Assembly (NCBI GenBank): GCA_963966185.1
Contig: CAWZYM010000355.1
Span: 1,058,501-1,122,500 of the forward strand
Reading direction: 5' to 3'
Source of the DNA: Rhabditoides inermis
Lineage: Eukaryota > Nematoda > Chromadorea > Rhabditida > Rhabditidae
DNA length: 64,000 bases
Position 1 is the stretch's first letter; the number at the start of each line of letters is the position of its first letter. Below are positions 56,256 through 64,000 of this stretch, one piece after another. The translations under genes and the position numbers were made by a program. Under the pieces are notes generated by a model. The model had not been told where the DNA came from. It searched no databases and saw only the letters and a list, made by a program, of their open reading frames with translations.

Positions 56256-59200
56256 ATCCTCTCTTCCTCTCCCTCTCCCTCTATCCTCTCCTCCTCTTCC
56301 TCTTCATCTCCCTCGATCCTCTCCCCCTCTCCCTCTGGCAAGACTTATCATAACACTTCAAAATCGTAATTATTTTATTTTATTCTCAAAGTGAAGGCTA
56401 TCTTTAATCCTTATTGAAGATGTTCAACTGCACGCTTGTACAGTGGGTGGCATGGGAGGGGCGCAGTGGGGAATCTTGGGAATACGCAACTGAAATCGGA
56501 TCATAATCTTATTTAAAATAACTCTTTTAATACAATAGCTCTGTTATTCATGCCCCCGTTCATCGTACAGTAGTATCTTCAAAGAGTATTTGCCGGACAT
56601 TGTTTGGTGCATCAATGCCTAGTGTTAGATTTCTTTGTTTAGTGTTACATTTTTCGTCGCGGCCAGTGATTTTTCATCGCAGGTTCTATCCATTCGCTGC
56701 TAACTTTTTTTTTGCTAAATTGCTGACTGATACTACTACAGCCGTACGACAAAGGAGGGAATGGCCTGTGAAGGGGTAGCTCGCGCCACTCACGCCCATG
56801 CTGTAGTATGCCGTTCCGACTTCGCGGCAAGTGACGTTCATGTACTGGAATCCCGCCTCGCACTCACTCCATCCGTCGTCATCCCATGCACATGCGCCAC
56901 TGCAACAGTGAAAGATAGTAGATTCAAACGTTGACTGCTTATCTCTGCAACAATCTACCGCAACGCAAGTTCTCCACATGCGCAAAACACATGCTGTCAA
57001 CTGGACCGGAAACGTGGCCACTATGCTTTTGATGTGTATACATGTTGTATTGATATTGTATACTTATGAAGAACTTGCCCGTGAAGCCCAACCTATCACT
57101 GGGTACAGCACTCGTTGATGATGTCAGCTTGTATTTTTTTCATATAAAGTGACAGTGCTATAGTCTTCTTTCGACACATGCAGAATACTAAAAGGTCTCT
57201 TGAATGAGGCTACTTCAACATTTACCTTTACTTTTATAATAAGAAAGTATATGATATGAGATGCGTACCGATATTTGTTGGGCAGTCCATAGCGGCTCTC
57301 GCATTCTTCGTAGTCTCGCTCGTTTCCCTCCGAATCCACGCATTCCAACGGCACTCGCACCTCCAGAGGAAAGTCATAGCCAGCTTCTGGTCTACTACAA
57401 CATAGATTTGCAACTGTTATACAACTGAACATATCATTTTAGATCATCATGGTTCTTGGAGCATACATACATTATATGGAATCATCAATCATAACATAAA
57501 TCCTAGATGAAAGTTTCCAGCCGGCTTCTGGTCTACTGCGACATTGATTGGAATACATGTGAACATCTCCAATAACACTGTGATCTACAAGACATATTAT
57601 TCTGTGCATTTTCATGCGGTTCTTCTGAATTGGGTTGACACAATCAGTTAGGTAGCTACTTTCAACTGCTAAGTAGTATTGAATAGTTCGCTTACACTCT
57701 CCGCCATGCGGGCGGGTGCTGCCATCGGAGCTCGCACCGTGGCAGGCGCGCCTCGCAGTCCGCAGAGTGCTCGGAGGGGCGAGGCTCGAAGGCGCACGCA
57801 CTGTCGTCTCTCTCTGTGCAACATGGCAATGCAATAACGGACACAGGCTAACTGCAAGACAAACACACATAGCCTGTATCCGTTATTGCCGCGAGCAGGC
57901 TATCTACTGCCTTTTAATAGTAAAAAAACTGTCCTTTTAAAAGTAAAGTCACGGTCATTTTTTTCTAAGGACGTGCATGCAGGAGAAGGAGAAAAATTGA
58001 ATATGCGGACTACTTGAATGGGGGCGCGGACCGAACGGTTTTAAAAAATACTGATGAATTGAATGCATATTTTAATTTATTTGCAATAACTCATTGCAGA
58101 TATATGGAAACTTCAAACTGCATGCATTTAACAACCTACCGATCGTGCTCGGCGGATCGTAGGACCTCTTGCGACGGTGCAACATCCTTTCCGTGTAATT
58201 ATCTGGAAAAAACTTTTATATATATATATATATATATTTGGAATCGCGTTGATCTGACTACTCACTACTCATAGAGGAACAAGGCTATAATCTAAGACAG
58301 AGTCTTGGATTATAACGACTGTGAGAAAAATATTAGTTCAACTGACGTGCTATGAAATCGGCCAGGGAGAAGTGCGTTAGTCCATAAACAACTTTTAGTA
58401 GGATAAAACACCGTCTCTTACGGTCACAACTCACAAATTCTTGACAGAACGCTTGACCGACTGTTTGGTATCCTCCAGCTTAAGTTTAAGTAACATTCAA
58501 CTTTCATGTAAAGTTGTCTACAAACGGCCAGGAAGCTCCTCCCACTTTGACACCTTTCGTGCGCCATCCGCACCGCTCGCGCGCTAATCAATTTACTGGC
58601 CCCTGTTTAGTGTTTGCAATTCGCACGCATTAGGCAGTCGATCGGCAATGAAAGCGGTCTCGGTTCGCGCCCTCTTAACTGACTGCGTGGCGCAGTGGCA
58701 AGAGAGACGCGTGTCGTTCTCGTGGCCGGGGTTCGATCTCCTTTGCAACTTTTAGTGAAACACATATAATGTGTAATTGAATGATTCAAAAGAGTGTAGA
58801 TTATGTTTCAAAATAAGCCCGCCCATCCCTGGAGAATCGGAGAGGACTTTAACAGAGTAAAACTGAGGCAGTGCACATAGTTTGGGGAAAAAGCTATCGT
58901 ATTGTAGTCTCTATCGTATACAAAAATCTCTATCGTACATAACATAACGTGATTCGCCCTGGCCGATTACTTTTTGTAATTCAAAACCCTACGTGCATTG
59001 AAGCTGATGCGTGTGACAGTGCAATGTCATATTTGGAAAACACACTCTTCTTATTGAAGTCGCTGTATTGATATCATGTGTAGTTATAACATGATTGGGA
59101 CTGATGCATGTCACTGTTCATTATTGTTCAACTATTCTGAAAATTCACGTGGACTACAAAGTGTGTATAGGCTATGTATGTTATGATTTCAATTGTATAA

Positions 59201-60479
59201 AATTCGCATGTGAGTTTGTGTGGAATTGAAAGAGCCCACGTAGATTGGGGCTCCGGCAGGTGACGGTGCGGTGTCGGGTGCCGAGGCAACACGGCCATTC
59301 GATCACATGCCACGAGGCACACGCCTCGAAGAACGACTTCAGCCACGCATCATACGCAGAGTCCAGCGGGTGCCTGCAAGACACGCTATCGAATTATCGA
59401 TTGGTTCCCTGCATCTGCAAGACTGCTTACGAAAATGGTGTCGATTTGCTCGATAGATCAATTTTGCCATCAAAAACAGTTTTCTTAGAAGGCGTGCAAA
59501 ATCTTCGTTTTTAGCAGAGAATGGGATTGGAACGGAGCATAGTGGAAGCAAGCATAGCGATGATGTGCTTGATGAGGCAGTCCCGCTCAAGACCGCAGGA
59601 GTGGGCTGGCCAGGGAAGCGGCCCAGCCACGCGGGAGGCAGCCTCTGGCGCACTCCGACGCTCCTTTCCATGCGCACACATCATTCCAGCTTCGTACAGT
59701 GACATGTGTCTTCTGACACGCAGCAGCCACACAGCTTGTTGTATAGCTTGCCCTAGGCTCATAGTACATGCGTCTACCTCACAGCTCCAATACGGTGCTT
59801 TATTTGTTTGAATCGTTTTTTCGCCGCTTTTGACGGAAGGATTAGAGCTTCCTATTGGCGGGCTTTGAATTGAGGCGCGAAAAGGTCACTTATCGCTGCC
59901 AAGTAGACTGTTGCAGTCTACTCGGTTACTGTATACCTAATCCTGTGTACTTCCTAATATACCTTGTAATGGTGCACTGTTGCTGAGCCAGTATGGAGTG
60001 GTTGCCGCAGAGAGAACTGTCAACTGCCTTCGATTTGCCAGGAGCAATCATCTGAAAAGACATTGTGCTATCAAAGGCACAGTGCCGACTGAAATCCTGC
60101 ATTAGCTCTCATAAACAATCGTGATCCACTCCACTGGCTCTCCAGACAGAGAAAGCACAACCAAGTGTCATGGTGTCGTGGTGTCATTTCCTCATTTCCA
60201 AAGAGTCAATGAGCGTACCTGATGACACTCCATAGTCCTGTTCATCACACCGCTCCCATCATCCTTCAAGCAACACTTCGACCACCCGCCCGCCACCCAA
60301 ACATAGGATTCCTGCAAATACGAAACATGGATTCAGATTTAAACAATTGGTTATGATTATATAACTTAGATTCGATATTGAAAGCCTCGTAATGTATATC
60401 CACATTTGCTTACCTGCTTGGATTGGTTACTTGCAATACTGCACATTAGTGACAGCATCAACAGCCATGGGAGAGCCAT
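45613..60479 (-). CDS. Secreted thrombospondin type-1 repeat protein with expanding TSR array
   Basis: The start at 60479 (exon 60414-60479) encodes MALPWLLMLSLMCSIAS, a signal peptide. 60219-60311 gives YVWVAGGWSKCC and MNRTMECHQ (the TSR WxxC and RxVxC strands). 59963-60051 gives AVDSSLCGNHSILAQQQC (TSR end). 59240-59373 gives SWHVIEWPCC and GTRHRTVTCR (a second TSR). Each array unit then carries three phase-matched exons, for example 51674-51789 (CAFEPRPSEHSADC), 51247-51372 (VPLECVDSEGNERDYEEC) and 50771-50876 (CAWDDDGWSECEAGFQYM then NVTC). They total 348 nt, two TSRs. The 116-nt exon needs the acceptor CACAGAG. The exons linking 59.2 kb to unit 5 and the 3' end below 45.6 kb are unresolved. 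TSRs are extracellular, disulfide-bonded modules for adhesion or matrix binding. The unit-1 and unit-2 copies of the last exon have frame-shifting single-base losses. Confidence 0.75.
47172..47230. repeat. (TC)n tract, one per TSR unit
   Basis: CT run within the CCTCTC-rich start of the unit. Equivalent tracts lie at 50172-50232, 53184-53246 and 56199-56254, slightly different in length; unit 1 lacks it (45030-45140). Confidence 0.9.
49266..49340 (+). mobile_element. tRNA-like SINE head in TSR unit
   Basis: GTGGTATAGTGGTTAGC (A box) and GGTTCGATCCCCG (B box), without canonical arms. Similar copies at 44394, 52276 and 55288. Confidence 0.5.
49968..50036 (+). tRNA. tRNA-Glu-like sequence, probably a pseudogene, at unit boundaries
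   Basis: TTTTCGG and CCGAAGA can form a 7-bp acceptor stem. AGTACAGTGGTTAGTAT resembles a D arm. CGCGT-CTTTCAC-ATGCG is a good anticodon arm with anticodon TTC (Glu). The T arm (CCCCG-TTTCAAT-TCCCGG) does not pair and the B box is weak, so it is likely degenerate or part of a SINE. Copies: about 52974-53040 and 55986-56052. Confidence 0.4.
57831..57889. repeat. 20-bp inverted repeat at the end of the TSR array
   Basis: 57831-57850 and 57870-57889 are reverse complements with one mismatch, with a 19-bp loop. They span the point where unit 5 stops matching the other units. Intact units have a shorter AGGCTA...TAGCCT pair at the same place. Confidence 0.85.
57890..59239. other. Intron-like stretch of the TSR gene
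   Basis: No exon I can support. Contains a short TA run (58217-58237) and a tRNA-like SINE head at about 58682-58748 (GTGGCGCAGTGGCAAGAG and GGGTTCGATCTCC). One or more linking TSR exons may lie here. Confidence 0.5.
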
Positions 60480-60699
60480 TCTGAAAATGTTTCAAAAATA
60501 CTGTTTGAAACGGTCTAAAGTGAAGTAAATACTTTACTGTTTCTCCGTTTATATGACGTGTGTGATTTTTGATAAGATACTGGGAGAGTCTTTTTGCTAT
60601 TTGATATGAGGATATTGTCAATGTCATGTCCGATAAGATACAGATAGGACCGCATGACTGTATAACTCCAAAACTAAATAAAACTTGAAATATTTGAAC

Positions 60700-60703
60700 G
60701 CAC

Positions 60704-60747
<44 letters not shown>

Positions 60748-61126
60748 TCTTCTTTCCCCGCGCTGTGCGGTCGGTTCGACTAAATGATCCTGCGCGAGTA
60801 CCCTTGAGCAAGGCGATGCAGAAGCTCACGAGGATGCAGTACTACTGGCTCGAGGAGATACATGCGACTACGTGGGAGCAAAGGAACACCCGGAGCCTCT
60901 ACACCGTCTACCATGGTACTCTAATGGATTGGGCTGATTATCGATCAAGTATCGATTGGGTATCGATCAAGAATCGTCGTCTACCACTAACCTCTATTGC
61001 TAAACTGTATTCCTCCGGCGTTAGCCTACCAATATCTTGGCCTACTGTATGCTTCCTTTCATATTGTTGTGATTGCGATGTCATGTTCACGTATAACGAT
61101 TCCGGATAAATCTCTGATACTCTGAT

Positions 61127-61185
<59 letters not shown>

Positions 61186-61190
61186 GGAAT
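60700..61190. other. TA tracts flanking a retroelement-like open frame
   Basis: (TA)n at 60706-60742 and 61131-61183. Between them, a plus-strand frame (about 60765-61106) contains MQYYWLEEIHATTWEQRNTR; it looks like a cut-out coding fragment but I cannot assign it. No gene is seen in 61191-61560. Confidence 0.4.
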
Positions 61191-61667
61191 TTAGCACCCC
61201 ACAAAGGTGCATCACACATGAAATGTTTGTGAACAAAGTCAATGGTGGGGTAGAGTACCAGATGTTATGGTTCTAGAAAACCAGTAAAATGAGAATCCAC
61301 GATGACGGTGTGTCTATGTACTTTTCAATACTTGCTTGATAGAATATCCATAGAAGGGTGGTCGTGGCACCTCGAGTTTTGGTCTATCGGGTAGCTCTAA
61401 AAACTTTAGTTCAATAAATCAATCAATCGTTTTTTCCCGGAATGGTTATATCTGATAATGACAACACAATCATGATGATAGGAAGCTCACAGTAGTGCTC
61501 AAGATGCTAGATACATAAAAAAAACTTCAGTTATTTTTCTTTAGTTCTATGATCTCTGTAGTTTACTTTTCTCTGTAGTTTACTTTTTTTATTTTCTTTC
61601 AGGCGAGTTCAGCTACTCGATTCACTCTCGCTAATACTGCGAGGTCACCGTCGAAAACGTCACTTGT

Positions 61668-61785
61668 TTTGCCTTTCGATGACGTCATCACGCTGACGTC
61701 ATCGGATGACGTCATCACGCTGATCACGATGACGTCATCACGCTAATCATGATGACTTAATCACGCTGACGTCACTCTCTAATAA
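61668..61785. repeat. Cluster of TGACGTCA palindromes in a short tandem repeat
   Basis: GATGACGTCATCACGCTGA and degenerate versions repeat about five times, each holding TGACGTCA or a near match, the consensus CREB/ATF site. It lies 0.7 kb downstream of the leishmanolysin-like gene and about 1.2 kb upstream of the TSR start. Regulatory function is speculative. Confidence 0.6.
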
Positions 61786-62500
61786 CACCTCCCATCACCT
61801 CCATACATGTACAGTTGCCTCGATAAATCATTGACATTCAATGAAAACATCAACATTTGCCATACAGAATAAAGAAAAAGAACATTTATAAAGAATCTAA
61901 CGATCTTGATCAATGTTTCAGACATATCGGGCTTTTATGACGTCACTCATTGCTTTTTCAAGGGCGTCACTCCCGACCCGCTCACTCACACTATTTTCTA
62001 TTGTCTGGTGACCTTGCATGCTACCGTATCCTCCGTTACCGTACACGGAATTTAGCACCCCACAACTTATTCACAGTGTTGTCAATAATCGAACTCATCA
62101 CAGATGGACTGGAAACACTGGAAAAGAAATATAAATCCACTAGTGAAACGTGATATTTAGTGGTAACCTGCACATTGTGACCAGTGTAATGTTGATGGAA
62201 GAAGAGAGAAGTAAAGTTGAGCGAGAGAGTGTGAGAAAGAGAAGGGACAGAGAGAACGGAAGAGAGAGAGAGTAAAAGAAACATCTCTCTGGCACCTCGC
62301 GCCCCCTATTTTTACAGAGGATTGCATCTTTCCGACTATAGGTTACATGTATTATCAGACTTCTTTGTTCATGATTCAAAGTTGTTAACACTTGTTTATC
62401 AGTCTTATTTGTTTCTACAATACGCATAACGACGTTTGAAATACACGAATCAATCAAGTATTCGTGTATCTTATTCATATATTCGTGTATGTCATGTCAC
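61786..62500. other. Intergenic, no gene seen
   Basis: Contains GGAATTTAGCACCCCACAA at 62047, also at 61186, and a GA-rich stretch at 62195-62280. Nothing coding can be supported. Confidence 0.5.
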
Positions 62501-62533
62501 GGCAGATAAACATCATTATAAGTGGGCATAGTC

Positions 62534-63800
62534 TTACTGGAAGAGGAGGCAGATGGAGAGACACGCGACTTGTAGTACAAACACGCTAAACTGAGAAGCA
62601 CCACCGCGAGGAGCGCGAGAGGGTTGGACGGGAGGGTGATATCGAGGGTTTGTTGCGGGGGGCGTGGCTTCCGTCGGTGAAGGGGGATAGACGCTGTCTG
62701 GACACACCTCTCCATAGGCGGGACAGAGCAGCGCGCCCGAGTGCGTCTTCTGCAAACATCACATCAATCAGTATCAAGAAATGGTACATTGGGTTCGGTA
62801 AGTGAATTTAATATTACTTAGGCTTGATTGATTGATTGAATGATCACATCAATCAGTATCAATAAAAGTTTAAAAGTGCTTCATTGGATACGGTAAGTGA
62901 ATTTGATATTACTTAGGCGTTTGGTATCTGTGAAACTAGACGAGGTTTGAGGAGAATACCGTCTCGATCTCCAGCCTCTTTCCCTCGTCGCTTCGACCGC
63001 ACGCGGAGACGTCGCCGTCGACTTGGATGTGGAAGACGTCAGAGTAGCACGTCGTCTGGAAGCACCACGTCGACCCCATAGCACCACCAGCACCACCAGC
63101 ACCGGAAGCACCACCATACAAGGACACGTGCCTTATAGTACAGTAAACGTTTCATAAATAGTTGATATGGTTCCTCTCTACAGTTCCTACCGTATAGCAT
63201 CCGCCGTGAGTTGGTTCTTCTACAATGACACCATTGCTCTTCCAGGGTTCGGCGAAGTCAATGCAGCGAGAGGAAGAAGCAAACTTCTGAATGTGAATAC
63301 TGGGTACTGGGTTCTAACAATCGAGAATACTCCACAACCTCGAGGAAGCGCGACTTGTAAGCGTGTCCCGCCGTCGTTCCGTCACATTTGTAGCCGAGCT
63401 CCTAACATGATAGTTGAGAAAGAGAGAGGGGGAGGAAGAGAGGGGGGAGGGAGAAAGAGGGAGAAAGGGGGAGAGGGGATCCCTTTCCTACGTTTCCAAG
63501 TTATCTTGTCGATGGAAGCGGATAGCCAAAAGACCTACCTGTTGCGCCGAGGGACGTAGTCTCCGTCGGCCATGTGAGTGTCGATGGAAGTGCAGAATGG
63601 AGTGGGCGACTTGCCCTCTTTCAGCCGCCTTTCCATCCAGTCGCCACAGCTCTTCTGAACGAATGCGCAGCCCAGACCCTTGCCCCAGTGAAGGGCGTCG
63701 GTCATGCTGCGAGCAGGGAATCTCTCTTTCTCTCTTTCCCTCTCTCCCTCTCTCTCTCTCTCTCCCCTCTCTCTCTCTCCCTCTCTCTCTATCTCCCTCC

Positions 63801-63831
<31 letters not shown>

Positions 63832-63918
63832 CCTCTCTCTTCTCACCTGTAATTTGCCCTGTACCATCCGCTATCTTCTATGAGAGCCAGTGTGAGGCGT
63901 GACACCGGTTTCGTAACT
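62534..63918 (-). CDS. Leishmanolysin-like (M8) metalloprotease, C-terminal exons
   Basis: Exons in coding order: 63847-63918 (VSRLTLALIEDSGWYRANY, matching the M8 xSxxTLAxLEDSGWY motif), 63539-63706 (LHWGKGLGCAFVQKSC then PTPFC, the GxGCxFxxxxC region), a possible exon near 63174-63290 (SSRCIDFAEPW), about 62958-63130 (STWCFQTTC then DVSAC, family SxCFxxxC) and 62534-62757 (HSGALLCPAYGEVCPD, family CPxxxxVC). M8 proteases are zinc endopeptidases at the cell surface or secreted. The HExxH catalytic exon must lie beyond 64000. The last exon in frame ends with FVLQVACLSICLLF after small residues, resembling a GPI signal. A second frame would give a transmembrane segment and the end MPTYNDVYLP (stop near 62497). 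Confidence 0.8.
62758..62922. repeat. Two-copy ~86-bp direct repeat in the last leishmanolysin intron
   Basis: CACATCAATCAGTATCAA to GTAAGTGAATTTAATATTAC (62758-62830) recurs at 62845-62920 with small changes. Confidence 0.85.
63719..63842. repeat. (CT)n tract in a leishmanolysin intron
   Basis: CT/CCCT repeats between the 63539-63706 and 63847-63918 exons. On the coding strand it is a GA tract just after the donor. A GA/GGGA tract also lies at 63418-63478. Confidence 0.9.
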
Positions 63919-64000
63919 CTGCAATTTCGTTTGATACGTTTCCCACCTAACATAACACCCAACCACTACTTGCAATGAGAATCCCGGGAACGTTTCATAT

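Larger units (their letters stand above)
44980..57850 (-). repeat. Tandem array of ~3-kb units carrying TSR exons
   Basis: Unit starts (GATTGAATATCGAT before TTTATTGATTGATTG) lie at about 44985, 47045, 50048, 53060 and 56073, giving units of 2.06, 3.00, 3.01, 3.01 and a final truncated 1.78 kb. The first lacks about 0.94 kb present in the others (after CTACTTTTGAG at 47041). Units 3-5 differ by only a few bases; units 1 and 2 carry extra single-base indels. Each unit has a CT tract, SINE-derived pieces and three minus-strand TSR exons. Unit 5 breaks at about 57835. Confidence 0.92.

Noticed and set aside
59511..59762. Additional TSR exon on the minus strand
   Set aside because: Cysteines are present (CVAAAC, CAWKGASECARGC), but the phase of the flanking exons already joins 59963 to 59373 without it, and no clear splice sites frame it.

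Overview
This window is nuclear DNA of an invertebrate metazoan. Genes are split by many short GT-AG introns, intergenic DNA is full of (TA)n and (GA/TC)n tracts, and there are tRNA-derived SINEs, LINE and BEL/Pao remnants and Penelope-like elements (PLEs). The gene content (TUG/ASPSCR1, leishmanolysin-like M8 protease, M14 carboxypeptidase, thrombospondin type-1 repeat protein, SET-like protein) is animal. A lophotrochozoan such as a flatworm is possible but not proven. Nothing looks bacterial.

Layout. 0-3.8 kb: a repeat block (second copy at 24.5-26.3 kb) followed by a foldback element with roughly 1-kb inverted arms. 3.8-8.5 kb: a multi-exon plus-strand gene for a highly charged protein of unknown function. 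It has duplicated exon pairs and 15-bp minisatellites in its introns. 9.2-11.5 kb: a SET-like gene that has acquired, in frame, exons copied from the gene just upstream. 11.6-17 kb: a LINE fragment with a restriction-like endonuclease region (minus), the 3' half of an M14 carboxypeptidase gene, a broken BEL/Pao pol, a LINE tail, and a 238-bp satellite array with three-monomer higher-order structure. 17-18 kb: a 5'-truncated PLE with a hammerhead-like motif. 18-22.6 kb: unidentified exons, the 5' half of the carboxypeptidase gene, a SINE, and an unidentified gene. 22.7-31.9 kb: gene-poor repeats, with BEL/Pao Gag fragments interrupted by a dispersed (GA)n-linked module.

32-36.3 kb: a nearly intact PLE. 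It has 301-bp flanking repeats that read as identical, an N-terminal GIY-YIG region, a reverse transcriptase, and a leader with several hairpins that share a loop sequence. It sits just upstream of the splice acceptor of the first TUG coding exon.

36.3-44.0 kb: TUG/ASPSCR1 (plus), traced from its N-terminal ubiquitin-like domain to its C-terminal lysine-rich end. 44.2-60.5 kb: on the minus strand, a secreted thrombospondin type-1 repeat (TSR) gene. Its signal peptide is at 60.48 kb, and a roughly 3-kb genomic unit is tandemly repeated about five times. Each unit carries three exons totalling 348 nt (116 codons, two TSRs) in matching phase, so the array should add TSR pairs to one protein. 62.5-63.9 kb: the C-terminal exons of a leishmanolysin-like protease (minus), with the catalytic part beyond the window end.

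The strongest items for follow-up are the shared-loop hairpins in the PLE leader, the in-frame exon transfer between two neighbouring genes, and the in-frame TSR array. All exon calls come from reading splice sites and conserved motifs by eye. No alignment or search was run.
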